A DNA stretch of 64,000 nucleotides from Lachnospiraceae bacterium A2 (GTDB lineage Bacteria; Bacillota; Clostridia; Lachnospirales; Lachnospiraceae): assembly GCA_000403315.2 (NCBI GenBank), contig KE159640.1, forward strand, positions 10,790 through 74,789. Reading direction: 5' to 3'. Positions 42,627 through 51,399 of the stretch are shown one piece after another. Position numbers and translations under genes: made by a program. The notes under the pieces are model-generated. The model saw only the letters and a list, made by a program, of their open reading frames with translations. It made no database searches and was not told where the DNA came from. Every line of letters starts with the position of its first letter. Within the stretch, counting starts at the first letter, position 1.

Positions 42627-42730
42627 ATGGTTGATTTTATTGTTAATCTATTTGCGGCGATTGCTGATTTTTTTTTATCACTTTTTGGGTAGACAATGTT
42701 ATTGATAAGTTTGCCAAAAGAAATAAGTAA
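42627..42730 (+). pseudogene. Small hydrophobic protein, frame broken at a T9 run
   Basis: After GGAGG an ATG opens MVDFIVNLFAAIADFF and, as written, stops after 21 residues at 42690. One base more in the run of nine T (42668-42676) would continue it as FWVDNVIDKFAKRNK, a natural-looking amphipathic and basic end, to a stop at 42730. So the intact form would be about 34 residues, a small membrane-associated protein. A homopolymer error or slippage is possible. Function unknown; first gene of the cargo cluster. Confidence 0.5.
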
Positions 42731-42754
42731 ATCGGGATTTGGGGAGGTAAAACC

Positions 42755-43255
42755 ATGCAATGGATAGATGGAAGTGAGATAGATATCAAACAGTATACCG
42801 GCGAGTCGCTTTGTGAAAAGATGTCGTTAGAAATGTGGAATTGTGGTTGTGATATGGAACAACACACGAATTGGGCAGATTTTATCCAAGTTGCCTATTT
42901 TATAATCGCATTTGACACAGAGTTGACTATGGGGGGGATTTTTACATTCCTTGAAAATTCTATCGGACACTATACTCCCCAAATAATTCAGGCATTTAGA
43001 GCAATTAACGATGATAATGACGCAGATATTCTTGCAGAAATTTGCACATTATGTCCACCAGAGATAATGAGAAGTGAGTTTTTGGCAGGCAGTCATCAAG
43101 AGTACGAAATCACCTGTTTTAATGCAAACCATGAATTAAAAGAAGAAATTGCCGATAGGATTGTTGAACTAAGCAGAAAATTATACTTGAATACAGATTT
43201 TGATATTTGGAAATTGCTGTTTAGCTTTGTAGAAAATAAAATTGCAGCTTTATAA
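42755..43255 (+). CDS. DMP19/DUF4375-like protein
   Basis: A 166-residue cytosolic protein resembling the DMP19/DUF4375 family: a helical part NWADFIQVAYFIIAFDTELT, the hallmark MGGIFTFLENSIGHYTPQII (family NGGF/QFLxNS pattern), and ALN-like helices after it. GGAGG precedes the ATG. DMP19-type proteins occur as immunity or DNA-mimic regulators, so a protective role is possible. It is co-directional with the methyltransferase that follows. Confidence 0.6.
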   Translation: MQWIDGSEIDIKQYTGESLCEKMSLEMWNCGCDMEQHTNWADFIQVAYFIIAFDTELTMGGIFTFLENSIGHYTPQIIQAFRAINDDNDADILAEICTLCPPEIMRSEFLAGSHQEYEITCFNANHELKEEIADRIVELSRKLYLNTDFDIWKLLFSFVENKIAAL

Positions 43256-43296
43256 CTTCCTGTTTGTCGGGCAAAAGAAATTTATGGAGGCATAGT

Positions 43297-44082
43297 ATGA
43301 AGATAACTGATAGAGATATAGATAACGGAAAACCTTTTGATTGGGGGAAAACCTCTTTAGATTATGCAAAGTTCCGTGATATTTATCCAAAAGAATTTTA
43401 TCAAAAAATTGTTGACCGCAAATTATGTATAGACGGACAATCTATCCTTGATGTTGGAACAGGGACAGGGGTTCTTCCCAGAAATATGTACCAGTATGGG
43501 GCGAAGTGGAGGGCTACCGATATTTCAGGAAATCAAATTGAACAAGCCAAAATCCTTTCAAAAGATATGGATATAGATTATTACGTTGTGCCAACAGAAG
43601 ATATAAGTTTTTCAGATAATTCTTTTGATGTAATCACAGCCTGTCAATGTTTTTGGTATTTTAACCATGAAATTGTTATGCCTAAGTTTTATCGTATGCT
43701 TAAAAAAGAGGGAAAGATTCTTGTTTTATATATGGCATGGCTTCCATTTGAGGATAAAATTGCGGGAGCAAGTGAAAAACTTGTATTAAAATATAGTCCT
43801 AACTGGAGTGGTGCAGGAGAAACGATACATCAAATAGACATACCCGATTGCTATAAAGAAAACTTTGAACTTGTACATCACGAAGAATTTACTGTAAGAA
43901 TACCATTCACCCATGAAAGCTGGAATGGAAGAATGAAAGCGTGTCGTGGAATTGGTGCTTCGCTTACCGAAAAAGAAATTTCTATGTGGGAACAAGAGCA
44001 TAGAACACTCCTTGAACATATTGCGCCTAATGAATTTGATATTTTACATTATGGTGCTATTGCCGAACTAAAAAAGCATTAA
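43297..44082 (+). CDS. Class I SAM-dependent methyltransferase
   Basis: A 261-residue methyltransferase. Motif I is SILDVGTGTGVLPRNM, the acidic residue after strand 2 is in WRATDISGNQIEQA, and motif IV is FDVITACQCFWYF, as in UbiE/COQ5-type enzymes acting on small molecules. GGAGG precedes the ATG at 43297; an upstream frame start at 43264 lacks a ribosome site. It stands in the IME cargo cluster. Substrate unknown. Confidence 0.82.
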   Translation: MKITDRDIDNGKPFDWGKTSLDYAKFRDIYPKEFYQKIVDRKLCIDGQSILDVGTGTGVLPRNMYQYGAKWRATDISGNQIEQAKILSKDMDIDYYVVPTEDISFSDNSFDVITACQCFWYFNHEIVMPKFYRMLKKEGKILVLYMAWLPFEDKIAGASEKLVLKYSPNWSGAGETIHQIDIPDCYKENFELVHHEEFTVRIPFTHESWNGRMKACRGIGASLTEKEISMWEQEHRTLLEHIAPNEFDILHYGAIAELKKH

Positions 44083-44115
44083 ATTCCAGTTTGTTGATAT
44101 AGTAGAGGTGTTAAG

Positions 44116-44502
44116 ATGAAATTTGGAGCAGATAAAATAGAATATGAAAACGATAAAATTATCGTAACTGGAACTACAGAGATTGGAAAACTTAAAGGCG
44201 TGTGGAAATATAGGGAACAACCTGTTGTAAAGTATACATATTTCATCGAACTGTCATATGAGAAATTTGAAAAAAAGATATCTCAAAGTACAGTACATAA
44301 TTTTGGCACATTCATATGTGATGATATGGTTGTTTTTAACTGTCAGGTTGAAGATATAGACGAGGATATATATTATGTACGGTTTGCAACGGATTGGCTT
44401 GACATGGTTGAGATTGAAAGTAACCGTGTTCAGATTGATAAAGGAAGTTTTGCGTCATTTACGGTCAGATATGAGGATATATGGATATATCCGTATGATT
44501 AA
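44116..44502 (+). CDS. Unrecognised small protein of the IME cargo cluster
   Basis: A 128-residue acidic protein, strand-rich (GTTEIGKLKGVWKYREQPVV, FIELSYEKFEKKI, YVRFATDWLDMVEIE). No family recognised. GAGG lies upstream of the ATG; the gene is 33 bases after the methyltransferase. The size, acidity and company are those of immunity-type proteins of polymorphic toxin systems, but no toxin gene is present. The next gene starts 41 bases later. Confidence 0.5.
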   Translation: MKFGADKIEYENDKIIVTGTTEIGKLKGVWKYREQPVVKYTYFIELSYEKFEKKISQSTVHNFGTFICDDMVVFNCQVEDIDEDIYYVRFATDWLDMVEIESNRVQIDKGSFASFTVRYEDIWIYPYD

Positions 44503-44543
44503 CATTGAGATACCAAAATTCAAATTTGAAAGGAGTGACAGAC

Positions 44544-44822
44544 ATGGAATTTCCTTTTTATGATTCACCCGATACTGCTACGATTATCTGTTGCCATATA
44601 TTGGAGCATCAGGCACCTATTCTATATGTATCACATGATGAAGATGACGGAATGTGGCAATTTCTATGCGGAGAAACACACGAAACAGATGAAGCAAAGC
44701 TAGTATCTTTAAAATGGGTTTTTGATTTAGATAACTCTGTCAGTACTTTAAAGGATATGTCTTGCGGTTACTATGCAGAAAGAAAAACCCAAGATGACGA
44801 TTGGATTATTAGAAAGCGATAA
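44544..44822 (+). CDS. Small immunity-like protein of the IME cargo cluster
   Basis: A 92-residue acidic protein. It reads DTATIICCHILEHQAPILYV, then HDEDDGMWQFLCG, EAKLVSLKWVFDLD and MSCGYYAER. Proteins of this pattern (DUF2185-like) are common orphan cargo near immunity genes in Firmicutes; I am not certain of the family. The ATG at 44544 follows AGGAG; the longer frame begins in the preceding gene. A terminator follows at 44873. Confidence 0.55.
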   Translation: MEFPFYDSPDTATIICCHILEHQAPILYVSHDEDDGMWQFLCGETHETDEAKLVSLKWVFDLDNSVSTLKDMSCGYYAERKTQDDDWIIRKR

Positions 44823-44872
44823 CTTCCAGTTTCCCGTGAAAATGTACATAAAGAAAAATTGGAGTTATCCCG

Positions 44873-44905
44873 GAAGCCGGAGAATAGCGAACCCGGCTTC
44901 TTTTT
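44873..44905 (+). terminator. Terminator of the IME cargo cluster
   Basis: GAAGCCGG (44873-44880) and CCGGCTTC (44893-44900) form an 8-bp stem with a 12-base loop, then TTTTT. Confidence 0.85.
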
Positions 44906-44917
44906 CCTATGCAGGCA

Positions 44918-44951
44918 AAAAGAAAACCCTTCCCCAAAAAAGAGAGAAGGG
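44918..44951 (-). terminator. Terminator of the IME recombinase gene
   Basis: On the minus strand CCCTTC and GAAGGG (44951-44946, 44932-44927) form a stem with a T-rich loop, followed by TTTTCTTTTTG. It faces the cargo terminator head on. Confidence 0.65.
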
Positions 44952-44959
44952 CATTGCCG

Positions 44960-46615
44960 TTATTCTGTTACCGCCGGTATCTCCCCGACAAAGTTATAAA
45001 TGATTTTGATTTCCTGAAACTTCTCCCCGTCAACCTTTTTCACCTCACCCACCAGAATCCGGCTGATAAGGCGGTTTAAGATACCCTCGTCCAATTCCTG
45101 TATCGTGGCATACTGCCGGATTTCACGGATAAAGGTGCGGACATCGCTTTCCTGCTCATTGGAACGGCGCAAGGAGAGGGTCAATTCTTTTAGCCGCTTC
45201 TGGTTTTCCTCCTGTTCCCGTTCCATTGCCGCCGTCAGCTTCACAAACCGCTGCTCCGACAGGATTCCCTTTGCCTTGTCGGTATACAGGTTCAAAAACA
45301 TATCGTCAATCTCCCGGTTCCTTGCTTCCAGCCGTTCCCGCCCCTTCTCCATCTCCGAAGCGTCCGCCAGATACCGCCGCTCCATGCGGCTGCTAATCCG
45401 CTGGTAGAACGATTCCACGTCTTTAAGCGCCATTGCCGCAAGTTCCTGAATATCCTTCAATACAAGGTTATATAAATCCCTTGCTTCCACTTTGTGGCTG
45501 GTGCAGGCGTTTTTTCCCAGCCGGTTATAGGTCTGGCAGATATAATACGCCTTGTCTATCGGCTCCCGTTCCTCGCCGGTAAAGCGGTTCTTCCCGGTTC
45601 TGCCCACTTTCTCATAGCGTACCTGCATGGACTTCCCGCAGGTGGCGCAGTAGATAATGCCATGGAACAGGTTATAGAAGGGGCAGGCGTTCCCATCCAT
45701 GATAGGAGGGCGGCGGTCAATCAGTTCCTGCACCTTCTCCCAGTCCTCCGGGCTTACGATGGCTTCATGGCAGCCCTCAAGGACTTCCCATTCCTCACGT
45801 GGGATGATGTCATAGGTGTTGGAGCGGATTCCTTTCTGGTGCGTCCGGCAGACAAGATGTGCGCCTTTGTAAAACGGGTTCCGCAGGATATGGCTAATCC
45901 GTGCGCTCCCCCATGAATAATAATTCACGTCACATTCCGTATTGCTTTTTACCCGTGTGATGGGGATTTTATCCTCCATCAGTTGTTTAGCTATCCGCAT
46001 ACACCCCCAGCCGTTTAAGGCAAGGTCATAGATTTTACGGATAGTCGGCGCAGTGTCCGGGTCAAGGATAAGGTGTCCCCTTTCCTCCGGGTCACGCATC
46101 AAGCCAAGGGGCGGCTGCCCGCCGCCAAACTTCCCCTGGCGGGAGCGTGTCATGCGCCCGGCAAGCACTTTCTTTGAAATATCCCGGCTGTACATATCAT
46201 TCAGGATATTTTTAAACGGCGTAATGTCCATTTCCTGCCTTGTCAGGCTGTCCACGCCGTCCGTGACCGCTATATACCTTACATTGTGTTTCGGGAAAAA
46301 GATTTCGATATAACTGCCCGCTTCAATATAGTTCCTCCCAAGCCTTGAAAGGTCTTTGGTTATCACGCAGCCCACCTTCCCCGCTTCAATGTCGGCAATC
46401 AGACGCTTAAACGAAGGGCGGTTGAAATTCCTTCCCGTATACCCGTCGTCCACGTAATACTCGTACCGGGGCATACCGTTCTTTTCAGCGTAATCTTTGA
46501 GCATAAGTTTCTGGTTCGAGATGCTCATGCTTTCATTCTGGCTGCCGTCATCAAGGGAAATCCTGCAATAGAGGGCGGTTATTTTCTGATTCGATAGATG
46601 ATTTTTCCTGCTCAT
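44960..46615 (-). CDS. Large serine recombinase of the IME
   Basis: A 551-residue integrase for the element in virD4. Catalytic domain: LYCRISLDDGSQNESMSISN with the nucleophile serine near residue 20, DDGYTGRNFNRPSF, TKDLSRLGRNYIE. The recombinase domain contains FKNILNDMYSRDISKKV. The zinc ribbon is YCATCGKSMQV with a later ACTSHK. A coiled-coil lies at residues 390-490. It is intact. It lies 2.4 kb from the left end of the element; the TnpW-like gene is just upstream on the same strand. Confidence 0.93.
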   Translation of the reverse strand: MSRKNHLSNQKITALYCRISLDDGSQNESMSISNQKLMLKDYAEKNGMPRYEYYVDDGYTGRNFNRPSFKRLIADIEAGKVGCVITKDLSRLGRNYIEAGSYIEIFFPKHNVRYIAVTDGVDSLTRQEMDITPFKNILNDMYSRDISKKVLAGRMTRSRQGKFGGGQPPLGLMRDPEERGHLILDPDTAPTIRKIYDLALNGWGCMRIAKQLMEDKIPITRVKSNTECDVNYYSWGSARISHILRNPFYKGAHLVCRTHQKGIRSNTYDIIPREEWEVLEGCHEAIVSPEDWEKVQELIDRRPPIMDGNACPFYNLFHGIIYCATCGKSMQVRYEKVGRTGKNRFTGEEREPIDKAYYICQTYNRLGKNACTSHKVEARDLYNLVLKDIQELAAMALKDVESFYQRISSRMERRYLADASEMEKGRERLEARNREIDDMFLNLYTDKAKGILSEQRFVKLTAAMEREQEENQKRLKELTLSLRRSNEQESDVRTFIREIRQYATIQELDEGILNRLISRILVGEVKKVDGEKFQEIKIIYNFVGEIPAVTE

Positions 46616-46723
46616 AGGCTTCTCCTTCTATGAACAGGGACACGATACTATGATAATACCATGCCCCCGCCATTCTTTCAACTGTTTTATGCCGGATTTC
46701 CGTTTTTTCTCCGGTTCCGTCCT

Positions 46724-46897
46724 TTAGCTGGCTTGCCGTTTTTGCCATTCCTCAAACCGTTCACAGGTCTGCCGTTCAATAAGCTGCTCAAAGGCTTCTC
46801 GCATGGTCTGGCTTCCCGCAAACTCACGGGAAACGATAAACTGTACTTTTTTATTTTCCTTCCGGTTCTGCGCCGGATATTCTGCCTGTTTTGCCAT
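46724..46897 (-). CDS. tnpW: Small TnpW-like protein of the IME
   Basis: A 57-residue protein. Core NKKVQFIVSREFAGSQTMRE, then AFEQLIERQTCERFEEW, the TnpW-type strand and helix. The ATG at 46897 is 8 bases after GGAGGG; the nearer ATG at 46903 is too close. It is immediately upstream of the serine recombinase, in the same direction. Confidence 0.7.
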   Translation of the reverse strand: MAKQAEYPAQNRKENKKVQFIVSREFAGSQTMREAFEQLIERQTCERFEEWQKRQAS

Positions 46898-46975
46898 ATG
46901 CATTTCCCTCCATAAAGATACCCGGAGCGTTTCCGTCCGGGTGTGATAGTGTGGACTGCCGGGCAGGTGGGAGCC

Positions 46976-47278
46976 TGACAACGGGGGCTGACAACGGACG
47001 TTAAAAAACTCCGCACACAAAACCCGGCTTTCCGTTTTCTGTTCTGATTGATTTTCTTTCTGTTTTTCCGTTGCTTTCGTTGTCAGGGAAAGAAAAAGCC
47101 CTGAAAAACGGCATTTGTTAGGCGGCTTCCCGGCAACGGGCTTGACAACGGGAGGGGCAACCAGCCGACAACCGGCTACGGTTTTCCCGCTTCCAGCCAT
47201 TCCTCCGGCAGCCCAAGCTGGAAGGCTTCCCCTTCGGGCAAAGGCTGGAAACCTGATTTTCCATGTCCTCCGTTGTCA
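46976..47278. repeat. Dispersed TGACAACGG repeats near the VapE gene end
   Basis: TGACAACGG occurs at 46976-46984, 46989-46997 and 47143-47151, and inverted at 47270-47278. Variants (CGTTGTCAGG at about 47079, CCGACAACCGG at 47164) lie between. Directed repeats at the end of a replication gene could be initiator sites or the trace of repeated coding DNA. Confidence 0.5.
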
Positions 47279-48621
47279 GGCGGCTCCACCCGTTCCCAAC
47301 CCTTCTGCCGATTATAGGGCGAGGGGAAATGCCGGGGATTCTCAAAGGCTTTCCAGCCCGCCGCATAGTTCTTCATGATGGAATTAATATCACGGATATC
47401 ATACTGTTTTGGTTCTTCATAAGCCGGGTGTCCCAGCCCTTCATGGTAGATTTGTAGGGAGCATACCATCTTCCCGCCGTACCCGTCTAAAAAGTTCAGA
47501 ATCCGGGTGGCGAGGGTGTCCTCCGGCATGAATGACCGTTGGTGTTCTTTCAGATACTTCTCCATTGCCGGGCTTAATTTCAACTTTACATCCCACTTCC
47601 GGTAAACCTCCATGACCTCCGCCCACATCTGCCCGATATAGGCTCTGGAAGCGGCTTCATCTTCCAGAATGTGAACCTCCGCCGCTTCCGCCTGCACCTG
47701 CACCGGCAGGAAACGCCGGTTCCCGGTGCGGTCAAGGGGCAGGAAGTCCAGCGTGTTGGAAGTCCCGGCAAACACGCACTGCCGCTTGTGGTCTTTCGGG
47801 TGGACTTCATAGGGGGCTTTGTAGGTTTCCTTCTGGCGGCTTAAAAACGATTTAATATCCTCAATGCTCTTTGCGTTTGCCGTGGCAATCATTTCCGACA
47901 TTTCAATAATCCAATGCCCTTGCAGCTTCCGGTATACGTTATCATCGTCTAACTTCCGCAGGTCATCGGAAAACCACTCATCACGGACAGCAAGGAACCG
48001 GAAGAAGGTGGACTTCCCGGCTCCCTGACCGCCCACCAGACAGAGCATGACCTCAAACTTTGTCCCCGGCTTGAATACCCGTGTCACTGCCCCCAGCATG
48101 AACAGCAGGAGGACTTCATAATTGTAATCATTTACCTCCGCACCGAGGAAATGACGCAGGGCATAGCGCACCCGCTCCGTCCCATCCCATTGCAGGCTGT
48201 TTAAATAATCACGGACAGGGTGATACCGGTATTCATTGGCGGCGACCTTGATAGCCCCCTCAATCCGCTTTTCCGAGGTCAGCCCGTAGTGTTCCTCCAA
48301 GTATAGAACCAGATATTGAATATCCACGTCCGTCAGGCGGCTCCCGTCCCGATACCAGCCAAGGGGCTTTACAATGTCAATCCGGTCAGTCAGGAGGTTA
48401 TTGCTGAACGCCCCGCTAAGCAGCGGGTCATATAAAAATACCGCCTTGTAATTCCCCGGCGTGTTGGCGGTCTGCCCTTTTTGCGTGGTTTCCAATATCT
48501 GCCGGACTTCGGCAACTGTCTTTTCACCGTTCCGGCTGTCTGCTGCGGTTTCCCCGGCTTGTCTTTCCGCCGCCGGCAAACTCTGATACCCTCCGCTCAA
48601 TCCGCTCCACCTCCTTCCCAT
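47176..48621 (-). CDS. VapE-type SF3 helicase/ATPase
   Basis: A 481-residue protein of the virulence-associated E family. Features: DRIDIVKPLGWYRDGSRLTD, HPVRDYLNSLQWDGTERV, Walker A LVGGQGAGKSTFFRF, Walker B-like GHWIIEMSEM, and the arginine finger region TGNRRFLPVQV. It works with the CHC2 primase gene that it overlaps by 98 bases. The likely true start is TTG at 48600, which follows GGAAGGAGG at 9 bases; the ATG at 48621 lacks a site. Role: replication of the excised element. Confidence 0.85.
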   Translation of the reverse strand: MGRRWSGLSGGYQSLPAAERQAGETAADSRNGEKTVAEVRQILETTQKGQTANTPGNYKAVFLYDPLLSGAFSNNLLTDRIDIVKPLGWYRDGSRLTDVDIQYLVLYLEEHYGLTSEKRIEGAIKVAANEYRYHPVRDYLNSLQWDGTERVRYALRHFLGAEVNDYNYEVLLLFMLGAVTRVFKPGTKFEVMLCLVGGQGAGKSTFFRFLAVRDEWFSDDLRKLDDDNVYRKLQGHWIIEMSEMIATANAKSIEDIKSFLSRQKETYKAPYEVHPKDHKRQCVFAGTSNTLDFLPLDRTGNRRFLPVQVQAEAAEVHILEDEAASRAYIGQMWAEVMEVYRKWDVKLKLSPAMEKYLKEHQRSFMPEDTLATRILNFLDGYGGKMVCSLQIYHEGLGHPAYEEPKQYDIRDINSIMKNYAAGWKAFENPRHFPSPYNRQKGWERVEPPDNGGHGKSGFQPLPEGEAFQLGLPEEWLEAGKP

Positions 48622-49150
48622 GCCCCTTGATAACGGCGGCTTTTTCCTCCTTTGTCCCGGTCAGCAGCGTGTCTAACAGATAACCCACATACTCCTGTTT
48701 CTGCATGGCTTCCACAAACAGCGGGTTCCACCCGTCCTCCGGTGATTTCGGCGCATACGCCTTTTCCCAATGCTCCAACAGGCGGAGATAATCACTAAGC
48801 ACCCGGAAACACTTTTTCTCCGCCTGTAAGAACCGGAGTTCTGCCGACAAACTCCGTCTGGCTGGTTTTGGGGAAGCCCTGCCCCGGCTGTCATAAGAAA
48901 TGCCAAAATCCGCAGCCAGCTTTTTCGCCGCTTCCAAACCGGGCAGCCCATAAAGCCTTGCCACAAAGTCAATCACATCCCCGTCCGCCTGGCAGCCGAA
49001 ACAGTGGAACCGCTTATCCACCTTCAAGCTGGGATTCCTGTCATCATGGAAAGGGCAGCACGCCATACCGTTCCGGTTCACCCGGATGCCGTACATTTCC
49101 GCCGCCTGCCTTGCCGTTACATTTTCCTTTACCGCTTCAAATACATTCAT
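48524..49150 (-). CDS. CHC2 zinc-finger DNA primase protein of the IME
   Basis: A 208-residue primase-type protein: RQAAEMYGIRVNRNGMACCP then FHDDRNPSLKVDKRFHCFGC, a CHC2 zinc finger. KKLAADFGISYDSRGR and an ELRFLQAEKKCFRVLSDYLR segment follow. The ATG at 49150 follows GGAAGG. It parallels the gene at 32129 in sequence and position, showing that the two mobilizable elements share a replication plan. It lies between the relaxase and VapE genes. Confidence 0.88.
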   Translation of the reverse strand: MNVFEAVKENVTARQAAEMYGIRVNRNGMACCPFHDDRNPSLKVDKRFHCFGCQADGDVIDFVARLYGLPGLEAAKKLAADFGISYDSRGRASPKPARRSLSAELRFLQAEKKCFRVLSDYLRLLEHWEKAYAPKSPEDGWNPLFVEAMQKQEYVGYLLDTLLTGTKEEKAAVIKGHGKEVERIERRVSEFAGGGKTSRGNRSRQPER

Positions 49151-49209
49151 ACTTTTCCTTCCCGGAAATAAAAAAGCATCTGCCATCTCCATAACGGAAA
49201 GCAAATGCT

Positions 49210-50601
49210 TCAGATTTCCATATCTTTTTTTGTTGCTATCCTTAACCCGTTCCTGCGCTCCATGCGCTCCCGGTTCGCCCGGTCTGCTTCCATTTTCCCC
49301 CTTGCAAGCCTGTCCTTAATGGATTCCCTTGCCTTCTCTTTAATCTGCTCCTTATTTGCACGGCTCACCTCCGGTTTTTGGAGTGCCGACTGGACTTTCC
49401 TTAACACTTTCTGCGCCGCATTTCTTATCTGCTCCTGAACCGTACACAGGCACTTCACGGCGAAATCCCTTTTCTCCTGCGGGGCTTTCCGTTCCGGCGC
49501 AGCCAGCCACTTTTTATAATCCTCCACCGCCCGGATGTCCTCCTTCTGTGTTTCCGCCCGAACAGTATCTGTTACGACCTCGCAGGCTTTCTCATAAGCC
49601 GTGTCCGCCACTTCCTCCACCAGCGATTCTATGTCTGCAATCTTCATGGTGACCGTGGCAAGGGCTGCCTGTTTTTCAGAGAGTTCCCGCTCCTTTTCCT
49701 CAATCAGCCCCTCCTGCTTTTCCAGTTCCTTTTCTTTTTCTGAAACGGCTTTTGCGGCTTTATCAAACTTCTTTTCCTGCTCCGCTATGGCTACGGTGTT
49801 TTTCGTCAAGGCTTCCCCCTGTGCGGAGAGTATTTTCTTCTGTTTTTCAATGATGAAGTCCTGCTTTTCCAGATAATCCCGCCCGCCGTAGGACGGCTCT
49901 GCCTGCAAGTGAAGGTTATGTGCGGCGCAGATACGGAAAAGCATCTTCCGGCACTCCGCATCAAAAGTCTGCTTGCGGTTGTTGTTCCTTCCCTTTTTCT
50001 TATCCGGTTCAGGGAGCGGCACTCCCAGTTCTTCCAACGCCTTTTCCTGCTGGGGGCATAACTCCCCATACCGGTTTTTGCAATCGAATACATGGCGCTC
50101 ATGGATATGCGGTGTCCCCTCGTCCAGATGGAGCGCCCAGTCCAGAAGATGCACGTGGGAACCAAAACGCCGGTCAAACTCTGCATAAAACTCATTCACA
50201 ATCTGGAACAATGTTTCCGGCGGGACGGATTCCTCCACCGTCCCAATCTGGTAAATGCTTTCCTCCGGGCAGGTCTTGTTGTTCGTAAGCAAATCCCCCA
50301 CGCTGCGGTTGCGCTCCGTGTGCCGTGTCTTTTCATTCCTTGCGTTCTGGGCTTCCACGTAATCCGAATAATGCTCCGTGTAATAAGCCAGTTCTATCTG
50401 CTCAAAGCTGAAATCCGGCTGGGAGGAATCCTCCCGGCTCCCGGCGGTGGTATAGCCCCGGTAACAGTCCCAGTACACGTTTTTCTTTGCCCGCTCCGAA
50501 TCAATATGACTGCTGTTATTCAGGTCAAAGCGGCGGTCATTGTGGCGTGGGTTGTACGTGCCGTTTTTGCCGGAGCGTCCGTTGTGCCGTGTCAGTTTCA
50601 A
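49210..50601 (-). CDS. MobV/Pre-type relaxase
   Basis: A 463-residue plasmid recombination/mobilization protein of the Mob/Pre family. The catalytic region shows HLLDWALHLDEGTPHIHERH with H158, D160, E161, H165 and H167. The N-terminus (MKLTRHNGRSGKNGTYNPRH) carries a histidine-rich start. After residue 240 it is a long coiled coil (KKILSAQGEALTKNTVAIAE onward) usual for MobV proteins. It would nick an oriT upstream (50602-51090). Intact and distinct from the MobA-type relaxase at 2978. Confidence 0.9.
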   Translation of the reverse strand: MKLTRHNGRSGKNGTYNPRHNDRRFDLNNSSHIDSERAKKNVYWDCYRGYTTAGSREDSSQPDFSFEQIELAYYTEHYSDYVEAQNARNEKTRHTERNRSVGDLLTNNKTCPEESIYQIGTVEESVPPETLFQIVNEFYAEFDRRFGSHVHLLDWALHLDEGTPHIHERHVFDCKNRYGELCPQQEKALEELGVPLPEPDKKKGRNNNRKQTFDAECRKMLFRICAAHNLHLQAEPSYGGRDYLEKQDFIIEKQKKILSAQGEALTKNTVAIAEQEKKFDKAAKAVSEKEKELEKQEGLIEEKERELSEKQAALATVTMKIADIESLVEEVADTAYEKACEVVTDTVRAETQKEDIRAVEDYKKWLAAPERKAPQEKRDFAVKCLCTVQEQIRNAAQKVLRKVQSALQKPEVSRANKEQIKEKARESIKDRLARGKMEADRANRERMERRNGLRIATKKDMEI

Positions 50602-51093
50602 TCCAAAATCCCCCTTTCCTTTTTACCGATTCCCGGGCTGGCGGGAGGGCTGCGAAGCTGCCGAACCTGCGGGGCTTGCGTCAGGTAATACCCAGTACGA
50701 ATTGGCGCAAGCGCCAACTCTAGCTGGGCAAGGCGTTTCACCCTTGACCCGATAAGGACTGCCGCCCTTAACCCGCCAATGGGCGTTGCCCCTTGACCCC
50801 AACAGGGCTGCTGCGCCCCTGTACCCCGCATAAAAGGTTGCCGCCAACGTGAGTGCGCTGCGCCCGCCCACGTCAAAGACGGCTCCCTTTTTCCGTATCA
50901 GAAAATCAGAACGCGCCGCGCTCGTTCTGATTTCCCACAGAAACCCAAGCCATGCCCCATGACAGCCGGAAAAACACGCCCAAAACAGGCATTTCCGCCG
51001 TCCGGGGCTTCCCTGATGTCTGATATCTCCACCGTGAACCACGGGGAAATACCGGCTCCGCACCCGTTGTTTTGACCGTAAAACGCCCCCAAA
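50602..51093. other. Non-coding region with palindromes, candidate MobV oriT
   Basis: About 490 bases rich in short inverted repeats. The clearest is TTGGCGC-AA-GCGCCAA (50702-50717), set inside CCCAG/CTGGG arms (50691-50727). CCCTTGACCC-type direct repeats lie at 50740-50800. The region lies directly upstream of the relaxase gene, where MobV elements carry oriT. No gene is supported. Confidence 0.45.
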
Positions 51094-51399
51094 TCAGGCA
51101 ATATCCTTCCCGCCCGGCAAGGGCTTGAAGCCGTGTTCTTTGGCATATGCCCTCGCCGCCGCCCGCCGTTCCTCACTGTAAGGAGGAACCAGCCGGATAG
51201 ACAGCCGGGACTTATCCAGAACATAGGTCACGCTCCCTTCCGGCGTGGACTTCTCCAAACGGCACAGGAGCGGATATTTTTTGCTGAACTCCGCCAGCCG
51301 CCGCTTCAAGTCCGCATTAAATGTGTAAATACTGGCTTCCTTCTCACCCTCGTTGAAATTTACGATAGTTTCCTTTTCATACTTAGACGGCTTTCCCAT
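51094..51399 (-). CDS. Unrecognised IME protein
   Basis: A 101-residue basic protein. It begins MGKPSKYEKETIVNFNEGEK and continues ASIYTFNADLKRRLAEF, CRLEKSTPEGSVTYVLDKSR, LSIRLVPPYSEERRAAARAY. Proteins with this sequence are common beside MobV relaxases in Clostridia IMEs, but I know of no function. The ATG at 51399 lies 17 bases inside the upstream gene, so both are translated as a pair. Confidence 0.6.
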   Translation of the reverse strand: MGKPSKYEKETIVNFNEGEKEASIYTFNADLKRRLAEFSKKYPLLCRLEKSTPEGSVTYVLDKSRLSIRLVPPYSEERRAAARAYAKEHGFKPLPGGKDIA

